30,065 bases of DNA from a virus. Each line of letters starts with the position of its first letter. Within the stretch, counting starts at the first letter, position 1. The stretch spans positions 1 to 30,065 of IMG/VR virus record IMGVR_UViG_3300006802_000353. One strand, 5' to 3'. The position numbers and the translations under genes were made by a program. This document shows, in pieces, positions 24,274-30,065 of this stretch. The notes beneath the pieces were generated by a model, which was not told where the DNA came from, did not search any database, and saw only the letters and a list, made by a program, of their open reading frames with translations.

Positions 24274-24488
24274 CCCGGAGCGAAAAGGCCGATATGTTTA
24301 GCGGCCTGAATTACACGGTGTCCCTGCGCCCGACGTTCTCAAACGCTGCCGTTGCTATGGCGCGGTTTCCGGCATGGGTGCAGCCGGGCGATGCCTTCAA
24401 CCATGTCATGAAGGAATGGGAGGGCAGCGCCGATGCTGGCCCGGTTCAGGTCACATTCACAATGCCTGAGGTTCTGCCGCATGTTTGA
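24270..24488 (+). CDS. Hypothetical protein in lysis cassette, 72 aa
   Basis: The start overlaps the previous stop by 4 nt, and the gene overlaps the endolysin start by 8 nt, so it is translated as part of the cassette. The sequence is soluble-looking, with aromatic and Pro-rich turns (MARFPAWVQPGDAFNHVMKE, then GPVQVTFTMPEVLPHV). No membrane segment or catalytic motif is visible. It may be a virion or baseplate-type leftover placed before the lysis genes. Confidence 0.6.
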   Translation: MTRSEKADMFSGLNYTVSLRPTFSNAAVAMARFPAWVQPGDAFNHVMKEWEGSADAGPVQVTFTMPEVLPHV

Positions 24489-24879
24489 ATTTGGGAAACA
24501 ATCAGAAAAGAATCTTCTTGGTGTTCACCCTGACCTTGTATCCTTGTGCCGCCGGGCGCTTGAAATAACCAACGTCGATTTTGGCATTTTATGCGGCCTT
24601 CGCACACCGGAAGAACAGGCCGATCTTGTAAGGAAGGGGGCCAGCAAAACATACAATTCCCGCCACCTGACAGGCCATGCTATAGATTTTGGCGTTTATG
24701 TGGAAGGAAAATATATCAATGGAGACACGCCCGGAGAATACAGGCTTTATGAACTGGTGGCCGATGCCTTTGCGGTTGCTTCGCTGGAATTAAAAACACC
24801 GATTGTTTGGGGCGGTGAGTGGAAACACTTCAAGGATGGTGGACATATCGAATTGTCAAGAAGGAAATACCCTGCATGA
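24481..24879 (+). CDS. Endolysin, M15-type zinc peptidase
   Basis: ATG at 24481 is chosen because GAGG lies about 9 nt upstream and it gives a normal 132-aa protein; the frame is open further upstream only by chance. Zinc ligands are H62 and D69 in SRHLTGHAIDF and H122 in GHIEL, and D119 is the likely catalytic acid; the spacing of 7 and 3 matches the T5 endolysin type. It would cut L-alanyl-D-glutamate or a similar peptide bond in peptidoglycan. No signal peptide is seen, so release should depend on a holin. The stop overlaps the next start (ATGA). Confidence 0.9.
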   Translation: MFEFGKQSEKNLLGVHPDLVSLCRRALEITNVDFGILCGLRTPEEQADLVRKGASKTYNSRHLTGHAIDFGVYVEGKYINGDTPGEYRLYELVADAFAVASLELKTPIVWGGEWKHFKDGGHIELSRRKYPA

Positions 24880-25100
24880 CAAAGATGCTTGAATTTTTCC
24901 AATCTGATGCAGGGACATTAAGTATGAGCCGCCTGTTAATGTTTGGCGCGTTTATGATTACAAGCATTATTATGATTCTTCTTACCAAATCAGGAGCCAT
25001 GAATGAGGGTTATTTTTACGGATATCTGGCGGCCTTCACTGGTACATATTTGGGTGGCAAGGCGCTTGATGTAAGAGCCACAGGCGGGGCAAAAGAATGA
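24876..25100 (+). CDS. Two-pass membrane protein, likely holin
   Basis: ATG at 24876 overlaps the endolysin stop, with AAGGAAA about 8 nt upstream. The 74-aa protein has two membrane segments: residues 19-38 (LLMFGAFMITSIIMILLTKS) and about 45-61 (YFYGYLAAFTGTYLGGK), with a short N-terminal amphipathic part and a charged C-terminus. Size and topology fit a class II-type holin, and the location between endolysin and spanins supports it. The 86-aa protein at 24013 is the alternative holin, so the pair might act as holin and regulator. Confidence 0.75.
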   Translation: MTKMLEFFQSDAGTLSMSRLLMFGAFMITSIIMILLTKSGAMNEGYFYGYLAAFTGTYLGGKALDVRATGGAKE

Positions 25101-25399
25101 TGGTTATGTCCTTCATTATCCGGTATAGGTATGCAGTGGCCGCAGGGCTGGCGGTTCTATTCCTTTCTATCGCTGCATGGCAAGCCTATTCAAGAATATA
25201 TGCGAAGGGCTATGATGCCTGTGTCGCAGCCGTGACAGAAGCCAAGCACAAGGCCGATGAAGAAACGCGGGCGCGGCAAAAGAAAATCAGGAAAAAAACG
25301 GAGGTACAAGAGCATGAAATTACGAAGCAAAGCGGCGCTGACGCTCCTGCAAGCCCTTATTTGCGCGGCGTTCTTGAGCGGTTGCGCTCCGGCGATTAA
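25097..25399 (+). CDS. Inner-membrane spanin subunit (Rz-like)
   Basis: The start overlaps the previous stop (ATGA); ATG codons at 25097, 25100 and 25106 are all possible. Residues about 12-30 (AVAAGLAVLFLSIAAWQAY) form the N-terminal signal anchor. The rest is a helical periplasmic region (EAKHKADEETRARQKKIRKK) that ends with a Pro-containing stretch and LRGVLERLRSGD. This is the usual design of i-spanins, which bridge to the outer-membrane partner and fuse the two membranes in the last step of lysis. The o-spanin gene begins inside it in another frame. Confidence 0.82.
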   Translation: MMVMSFIIRYRYAVAAGLAVLFLSIAAWQAYSRIYAKGYDACVAAVTEAKHKADEETRARQKKIRKKTEVQEHEITKQSGADAPASPYLRGVLERLRSGD

Positions 25400-25538
25400 A
25401 GCCAATGGCGGCGTGGCCGTTGATCAACCGATAGTCCCAGAACCGCAAACGGCCACCGAGGGCGATATAGGCGTATTCATGCTGCGTCAGCAATCAGCCA
25501 TCAAGCAATGCAATGCAAATTTTGAGATTAATCAATAG
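25314..25538 (+). CDS. Outer-membrane spanin lipoprotein (Rz1-like), nested start
   Basis: ATG at 25314 is preceded by GGAGG and opens a different frame within the Rz-like gene, overlapping it by 86 nt. The 74-aa product has a lipoprotein signal MKLRSKAALTLLQALICAAF then LSGC, with the lipobox cysteine at C24. The mature part is short and Pro-containing (DQPIVPEPQTATEGD), as expected for an o-spanin. An earlier in-frame ATG at 25257 would add a very basic stretch and spoil the signal. The stop region overlaps the end of the convergent ribbon-helix-helix gene by 11 nt. Confidence 0.85.
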   Translation: MKLRSKAALTLLQALICAAFLSGCAPAIKANGGVAVDQPIVPEPQTATEGDIGVFMLRQQSAIKQCNANFEINQ

Positions 25539-25695
25539 TTTGTTTCTTTAGAAATTCGTCAATAGAATGACGGATAATATCCGAGGATTTTACTTTGTTC
25601 TCCTTGGCTATCTTTTTGATTTTATTCCATTGATCTAAATTTAACCGCACGGCGGTATATTTATCAACTTTTTGTTTTTTAATTTCTAGCATCAT
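25528..25695 (-). CDS. Ribbon-helix-helix DNA-binding protein, 55 aa
   Basis: The pattern YTAVRLNLDQWNKIKKIAKE then NKVKSSDIIRHSIDEFLKK is a complete ribbon-helix-helix unit: beta strand, helix, turn, helix, as in CopG/Arc-type repressors, which bind DNA as dimers. ATG at 25695 is preferred as it lies one base after the upstream stop (TGACATG), which suggests coupling; GTG at 25713 would add six residues. It is the last gene of the leftward operon and could repress that operon or the lysis genes it faces. Confidence 0.75.
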   Translation of the reverse strand: MMLEIKKQKVDKYTAVRLNLDQWNKIKKIAKENKVKSSDIIRHSIDEFLKKQTID

Positions 25696-25696
25696 G

Positions 25697-25876
25697 TCAA
25701 ACAATTGTAACACAATCCTGCTTTAAATCAATGGTTTTTTTAGTCAAAACAAGGAAATGATTGTCATTTCCTAAAATTCTAACTTCCTCCTGCGTATAAC
25801 CAAAACGGCTTATATAGGCTTTTGCTTCATCCACGCTATAGCCGCAAAAAAGGCAGAAATCCTTAGCAATTTTCAT
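25697..25876 (-). CDS. 59-aa CxxC protein
   Basis: A good ribosome site (GAGGA) sits 7 nt ahead of the ATG at 25876, partly within the end of the upstream helicase gene. The product begins MKIAKDFCLFCGYSVDEAKA, with a CxxC pair at residues 8 and 11, and continues as a helical then beta-like sequence (EEVRILGNDNHFLVLTKKTI) to residue 59. One CxxC pair alone is too few for a classic zinc ribbon unless it dimerises. It starts 10 nt after the helicase stop and ends one base before the ribbon-helix-helix ATG, so it fits neatly in the operon. Confidence 0.65.
   Translation of the reverse strand: MKIAKDFCLFCGYSVDEAKAYISRFGYTQEEVRILGNDNHFLVLTKKTIDLKQDCVTIV
25704..25731 (-). promoter_or_regulatory. 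Possible internal promoter for the ribbon-helix-helix gene
   Basis: On the minus strand TTGATT (25731-25726) and TACAAT (25709-25704) are 16 bp apart. The start point would fall a couple of bases before the ATG at 25695, giving an almost leaderless message. The -10 overlaps the palindrome ACAATTGT (25701-25708), a possible small operator. The site is inside the 59-aa coding sequence, so a chance match cannot be excluded. Confidence 0.3.
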
Positions 25877-25885
25877 GGTTTTTCC

Positions 25886-27595
25886 TCAAAAGGGAATATC
25901 AAAATATTCCTCTTCTCCTATCTTTTCTGGTTGCGGTTCATTGGAAAACTCATAATCAAGAATTTCGTAAAAATTACCCTTTTTCCTCGCATAAATACGA
26001 GATGGTTTCGGCCAGTTAATATTTAGAGCATCCTCAATTGTTTGCGGGGGGTCACTTATCATCCGGTCACTAGCCCATTGAACCGCTTTATTCCATGCGT
26101 ATCTGCGATTGTCTGTATGGATATGATGTTCAAAGCAAATCCATTCATTTATTGATCCTTGTAAAGTGTAATAACTGACCTTCATAGAAGGTGTCTTCCC
26201 TTCCTTTTCATGCTTTTTATAAAAAACATTGAGGACATTCAGCCATTCAGGTGGGATATCTTGGCTCATAATTGCTGCGTTTGCCGCCTCATCTTCAAGC
26301 TGAATAAAGCAATAAGAGCAAGCATAGCAATATCTTTGCGCGGCTGCGCATTCGGCACCACATGACGGGCAAATCTTCATAATGGCTTCGCCGCCTTCGC
26401 CTTCCTTTTCGCCGTCGTATTTTTTTCTAATTGATATTTGATCTATCGGGCCAAGGCTTGATACAACGCCGCCAAAATCTAAAATCATGCAATTGGGCTT
26501 ATGACTTGCGGCAATAGCTTCAAGCCTTCCCTCTTTTGTGCTTAAATCATAGCCGGGTGCATAGACAGGACGAACGCCACGGCCTGTTATCTGAACATAT
26601 AAAACGGGGGAACGTGTCGGGCGCATGAAGGCTAGCAAATCAATATCAGGGACGTTAAATCCAGTAGTTAAAACCGCGACATTGACAAGACATCTAATTT
26701 CATCCGTCTTTTCACTAAACCATGCAATCGTTTGCTTGCGTTCTTCCGGCGGTGTATCACCCGTAACAACTCTTACAGCAACTCCAAACTTTTTAATGTC
26801 TTCAGCGACATCATGCGCATGTTGAATTCCGGCTGTGAACACAAGCCATTTTTTGCGCGTTTTTCCGTGTTCTATTAACTCTTTAACGCACGCATTGTTT
26901 AATTCAGTTGTATTAATTCTCTTTTCAAGATCACCTATCACATAATCGCCGCCTCTTGTGGCAACGCCGGACACATCCATCTTTGTTGCAATTTGTGGGC
27001 ATACTGGCTTTGCCCAATACCCTTGCTCGATCATATATTCCATGCTGATTGTGTAGGCTACGCCATCAAATAGCTTATTATGGCCTTCATCCAATCGTCC
27101 GGTGTCTGACCTGTAAACCGTTCCTGTAAATCCGGCTACGATGCAATTGGGATTTATGGCCTTGGCCTGTTCTATAAATTTCCGGTATTGCGTTTCGCCC
27201 TTATGACTTATTAAGTGTGCTTCGTCGATTATAATAACTTCAGGGCATCGGTTTAGGCTTCCAAACTTATTGTAAATGCTCTGGATTGAAGCGATTGTGA
27301 TATCATTGTGCAGTCTTTTCTGTCCAAGTCCTGAACAATAAATGCCGTAATCAGAACCGGGGTAATGACCGTGCAATTCAGTGGCGCATTGCTCCAGCAA
27401 TTCCTTTACATGAGATAAAACCAAAATGCGCGTGCGCGGGTATCGTTCATGTATTTGCCGGATAAATTCACAAATCAATAATGTTTTACCGGATGCAACC
27501 GGGGCATCAATTAGCGGATTTTTCCCCGGATTGTTTTCGATCCAGAGCCATAATGATTTAATGGCTGCATCTTGATACGGTCTTAGCGTTTTCAT
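25886..27595 (-). CDS. DEAH-type superfamily 2 helicase with Cys cluster
   Basis: ATP-dependent strand separation or remodelling is expected. Seen motifs: Walker A APVASGKT (31-38), DEAH (124-127), motif III-like GFTGT (155-159), and motif VI QITGRGVRP (335-343). A cysteine cluster follows at C409, C412, C416, C423, C426 and C429, probably a zinc ribbon. The C-terminal domain (about 455-545; KVSYYTLQGSINEWICFEHH, then SRIYARKKGNFYEILDYEF) resembles the tail of other phage helicases of this type. Its ATG overlaps the methyltransferase stop (ATGA). It is probably used in phage replication, recombination or DNA repair. Confidence 0.87.
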   Translation of the reverse strand: MKTLRPYQDAAIKSLWLWIENNPGKNPLIDAPVASGKTLLICEFIRQIHERYPRTRILVLSHVKELLEQCATELHGHYPGSDYGIYCSGLGQKRLHNDITIASIQSIYNKFGSLNRCPEVIIIDEAHLISHKGETQYRKFIEQAKAINPNCIVAGFTGTVYRSDTGRLDEGHNKLFDGVAYTISMEYMIEQGYWAKPVCPQIATKMDVSGVATRGGDYVIGDLEKRINTTELNNACVKELIEHGKTRKKWLVFTAGIQHAHDVAEDIKKFGVAVRVVTGDTPPEERKQTIAWFSEKTDEIRCLVNVAVLTTGFNVPDIDLLAFMRPTRSPVLYVQITGRGVRPVYAPGYDLSTKEGRLEAIAASHKPNCMILDFGGVVSSLGPIDQISIRKKYDGEKEGEGGEAIMKICPSCGAECAAAQRYCYACSYCFIQLEDEAANAAIMSQDIPPEWLNVLNVFYKKHEKEGKTPSMKVSYYTLQGSINEWICFEHHIHTDNRRYAWNKAVQWASDRMISDPPQTIEDALNINWPKPSRIYARKKGNFYEILDYEFSNEPQPEKIGEEEYFDIPF

Positions 27596-28584
27596 GAAGA
27601 TAATTTTTCAAATAAATCTGCACTTTGTGAAACAAGAGCATCATCCTTCAAGTTTTTTAATGCTTGATAGTAATAAGCTGGATTTAATTCTGTACCAATG
27701 AATTTACGTTTATTCCTTAAAGCAACAACGCCTTCGCTACCAACTCCCATAAATGGAGAATAAATAACATCTCCTTCATTCGACCAAAGACGAATTGCCC
27801 TTTCAGTAACGTTAAGAGGCATTGGGCAAAGGTGTTTTTCCGCCTTTTCATCACGTGCAGATTTTACATTTAAAACATCAGTAGCCGGCATATCACCGTC
27901 CCCATATCCTGATTTATTCAAGTTCCATACATGACTCCCATACGGCAATGCGACATCTTCATCTTTAAATGGCGCTCTCCATATCGGGCTTGCCAAATCT
28001 TGCCATACAGATAATGGAATATTTGTTTTTGGATGAATGACAGGCTTTATAAGATTTTCATCTCCATCTTTCGCCCACTTTCTGAAAACCAAAACATATT
28101 CAGGCATTCCAACACGGCAAAAGCTGGCATCGGCTTGAAAATTTTTATATAGAAGCCCATGTGCGTTTGTTTTCGCACGTTCTAATACAGGATCGCGGAA
28201 TATTGTTATTCGACAATGGAAGTCAAATCCCGCTTTAATATGCGCTTGTGTGCACATATCAGTAAATGGACGAATGCCAGAAGTTCCTGTTTCTGAACTT
28301 CCTTGATAATAGACGAGGTCTTTTACATGAATGGCAGATATTCGGCCCGGTCTTGTAAATCTATATTTTTCTCGGATTAAATATGAGTACTGCTCGATGA
28401 ATTGCTCATCGTTTTCAACATTTCCCATGTCGGCAATAGATTCACTGTAAACATACAATGATGAAAATGGAGGGCTATAAACCGTCATATCTATAGAATT
28501 GTCAGGCAAATTCTTGCTAAATTCAACGCAATCAGAAAGATACGCGCTGTAATTTTTTCCTTCATATTGATCTATTACTGACAT
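27592..28584 (-). CDS. DNA N4/N6 methyltransferase, beta class
   Basis: The enzyme would transfer a methyl group from S-adenosylmethionine to an exocyclic amino group in DNA. Catalytic motif IV is SPPF (37-40) and the AdoMet loop is SPFMGVGSEG (276-285), followed by FIGTELNPAYY with E299 as likely ribose contact; order IV before I defines class beta. SPPF is more usual in cytosine-N4 enzymes, but adenine is not excluded. The motif I start is SPF in place of the common DPF. It has no restriction partner here and sits between two helicases, so self-protection of phage DNA is the simplest role. Confidence 0.85.
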   Translation of the reverse strand: MSVIDQYEGKNYSAYLSDCVEFSKNLPDNSIDMTVYSPPFSSLYVYSESIADMGNVENDEQFIEQYSYLIREKYRFTRPGRISAIHVKDLVYYQGSSETGTSGIRPFTDMCTQAHIKAGFDFHCRITIFRDPVLERAKTNAHGLLYKNFQADASFCRVGMPEYVLVFRKWAKDGDENLIKPVIHPKTNIPLSVWQDLASPIWRAPFKDEDVALPYGSHVWNLNKSGYGDGDMPATDVLNVKSARDEKAEKHLCPMPLNVTERAIRLWSNEGDVIYSPFMGVGSEGVVALRNKRKFIGTELNPAYYYQALKNLKDDALVSQSADLFEKLSS

Positions 28585-28589
28585 AATAA

Positions 28590-29963
28590 CTATCCTTTCA
28601 AAAATGTTGGTAATTTTGGTTTTTGGTTTCCTTCATAAGCATGTTTTACAGTTTTATTTACAACAACTCTTTTCATGGCTTCCGCCATTTCAGATTTCAT
28701 ATTTTCGTGATCTTTCATTTTTCTTTGTATAACGTTATAAATTTGCATTTCCGTGTCGCTCATTACAATATGAGATTCAACGCAATTTTTTTGCCCAAAT
28801 CTCCAAAATCTACGCAATGCTTGATAATATTGCTCATAGCTAAATGACAGGCCTATAAAAGCTGTTTTGTGGCAATGTTGCCAATTCAAACCAAATCCGG
28901 CTAATTTAGGTTTTGTAATTAATTTTTTTATTTCACCATTAGAAAAAGCAGTAAGTAATTCTTCTTTTAGTTCAGATTTCATACTGCCGCGTATTTCTAC
29001 AGCATCAGGAATAACGGCAACTAAAGCATCAGCTTCGTAATCGGTATCGCACCAAATTGCCCACGTGTCTTTTGTATTGCACAACTCTGCAACCTTTGCG
29101 GCTCTGATTTCAGATGTAATTCTTTTTTCATTATGAATGGAAGTTGCAGATGTTTCTGGTATTCTAAAAAGCATCCCCTCAGATGCTCCATGAGATATAT
29201 CAGCTTCAACTATATGCTTAAATGTCTTTAATTCAGGCAATATAAATCCATCATCACAATATCCTAAATCGCTAGGTTTTGTCGCACAACGCGCCCAGCT
29301 TGCGACCCATGACCAGAAGTCTTTAATTGCGTATCCCTTTAATCGGTACCTTCCCATTTGTTCTTGATCAGCTATAAAGAATCTCGCCAGCATTTCATTG
29401 GAATCCATAGCCCCTAAAAATTGAGAATGTTGCCCAAGTTCCATGTGGTCATTTGGGGATGGTGTAGCAGTCGCCGCCAACTTCCATTTGTGCCTATCCC
29501 ATGCGGCCATTAGCTTTCGCGTAGTTGATCCGTTGTAATTCTTTATGATGGAGCTTTCATCTAATATTATTCCTGCAAAATCATCAGGATTGAATTTGTG
29601 CATATTATCGTAATTTGTAATATTAATTCCATTTACGATTTGAGATGATTCACGGATGAATTTTACATCAGCGCCGATTTTAAACTTTTCAGCTTCTCTG
29701 GCATGTTGTTGACCAACTGCCAACGGCGCTAACATTAAAACAGGCTTATTTTCAAGATAATTTACTATACGGCCATACTCCAAGCTGACTATTGACTTTC
29801 CTAATCCTGTATCAAGAAAAGCCGCGCTACGCCCACATTTCAAATGAAATTGAACACAATCAATTTGATAATCAAATAAATTACGGTTTAACGTTCCTTC
29901 ATAATTAGTTCCGCAATACGATGCAGCAATCTTTTTTGTTGCTAAAAAATCTTTATATTCCAT
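28590..29963 (-). CDS. SNF2-like helicase / translocase
   Basis: ATG at 29963 is chosen because AGGA lies about 8 nt upstream and the previous gene stops 10 nt before; an earlier ATG (30005) lies inside the repeat. Motifs: Walker A DTGLGKS (51-57), motif II DESS (135-138), motif III ATATPSPND (164-172), and C-terminal motif VI-like ALRRFWRFGQKN. The gap-filling sequence DLGYCDDGFILPEL is familiar from phage SNF2-like proteins. The 457-aa protein lacks extra DNA-binding domains. It would move along duplex DNA, possibly during recombination or replication, together with the neighbouring nuclease and helicase. Confidence 0.85.
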   Translation of the reverse strand: MEYKDFLATKKIAASYCGTNYEGTLNRNLFDYQIDCVQFHLKCGRSAAFLDTGLGKSIVSLEYGRIVNYLENKPVLMLAPLAVGQQHAREAEKFKIGADVKFIRESSQIVNGINITNYDNMHKFNPDDFAGIILDESSIIKNYNGSTTRKLMAAWDRHKWKLAATATPSPNDHMELGQHSQFLGAMDSNEMLARFFIADQEQMGRYRLKGYAIKDFWSWVASWARCATKPSDLGYCDDGFILPELKTFKHIVEADISHGASEGMLFRIPETSATSIHNEKRITSEIRAAKVAELCNTKDTWAIWCDTDYEADALVAVIPDAVEIRGSMKSELKEELLTAFSNGEIKKLITKPKLAGFGLNWQHCHKTAFIGLSFSYEQYYQALRRFWRFGQKNCVESHIVMSDTEMQIYNVIQRKMKDHENMKSEMAEAMKRVVVNKTVKHAYEGNQKPKLPTFLKG

Positions 29964-29973
29964 GATATTGATC

Positions 29974-30065
29974 CTATCCGTGGCATTCCATTGCGATATG
30001 GGCATATTTTACATTACGATATGGGCATATTTTACATTTAAAAAAATCTGGATTTTCACTAATAC
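29974..30065 (-). CDS. C-terminal end of a probable PD-(D/E)XK (RecB/Cas4-like) nuclease
   Basis: Only the last 29 residues are visible. They contain ENPDFFKCKICPYR and end in MECHG. A C-terminal Cys cluster of the form CxxC, five residues, CH is, to my knowledge, common in phage RecB/Cas4-like exonucleases, where it may bind an iron-sulfur cluster or zinc. Here eight residues (NVKYAHIA) separate CPYR from MECHG, and the DNA shows a 23-bp tandem repeat exactly there. The stop is 10 nt before the SNF2 start. The catalytic part lies outside the window. Confidence 0.5.
   Translation of the reverse strand, partial: ISENPDFFKCKICPYRNVKYAHIAMECHG
29994..30038. repeat. Two tandem copies of a 22-23-bp unit
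   Basis: The 22-bp unit beginning CGATATGGGCATATTTTA occurs at 29994-30015 and 30017-30038, perfectly repeated with a 23-bp period. Each unit includes ATATG-GG-CATAT, an inverted repeat with 5-bp arms. The copies lie in the end of the nuclease frame and just upstream of the SNF2 gene, so they could be a recent duplication or a paired operator. Confidence 0.8.

Noticed and set aside
25571-25583. Palindrome CGGATAATATCCG
   Set aside because: It lies inside the ribbon-helix-helix codons (SDIIR) and has no second copy nearby, so an operator role is not supported.
29994-30038. Start of a CRISPR array
   Set aside because: The copies are head-to-tail with a 1-bp gap and no spacer; only two units are present and they lie in a coding end.
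1-30065. tRNA genes, integrase or attachment site
   Set aside because: I saw no cloverleaf-like sequence with a T-loop motif and no recombinase among the proteins; a lytic or undetermined lifestyle is left open.

Overview
The window looks like about 30 kb of a short-tailed (podovirus-type) phage genome of a Gram-negative host. The evidence is a P22-like order of virion genes (small and large terminase, P22-type portal, scaffold, coat, gp4-like adaptor, gp10-like nozzle, three ejection-type proteins), no tape-measure or sheath genes, and an Rz/Rz1-type spanin pair, which only makes sense with an outer membrane. No integrase, polymerase, tRNA or CRISPR array was seen. Both ends cut through genes, so the genome continues outside the window.

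Layout. (1) 1-1355, minus strand: a regulatory or early block with a 147-aa protein that has a winged-helix-like C-terminus, a 159-aa protein with a C-terminal membrane segment, a short coupled ORF and a truncated exported protein. (2) 1356-1669: an AT-rich divergent intergenic region carrying eight exact copies and one near copy of TAAAGGA, spaced at multiples of about 10.5 bp. This is the best candidate here for an origin or a looping operator. (3) 1670-6908, plus strand: small terminase, three small proteins (two are tandem paralogues), large terminase, portal. (4) 6908-9607: a collagen-like fibre, a small beta protein and a glycine-rich protein, placed between portal and scaffold. (5) 9656-11867: scaffold, then a 217-bp gap with a terminator-like hairpin, a promoter-like sequence and a nested-stem RNA leader, then the coat gene. 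(6) 11880-21099: head-completion, nozzle and ejection proteins, with an odd Rossmann-like enzyme and a fibre among them. (7) 21102-23974: a small beta protein and a large tail fibre ending in a terminator-like hairpin. (8) 24013-25538: a tight lysis cassette with two membrane proteins, an M15 endolysin and nested spanins. (9) 30065-25528, minus strand: a coupled operon of a probable Cys-motif nuclease (partial), SNF2-like helicase, beta-class DNA methyltransferase, DEAH helicase, a 59-aa CxxC protein and a ribbon-helix-helix protein.

How it works together: virion assembly and lysis genes run rightward, while DNA metabolism and regulation genes run leftward from the other side. The phased heptamer array lies at the divergence point between the left regulatory block and the packaging genes. 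One more heptamer overlaps the -10 box of the best sigma70-like promoter found, which suggests one regulator acts at both places. All functions are inferred from motifs and gene order by reading; no database search was possible.
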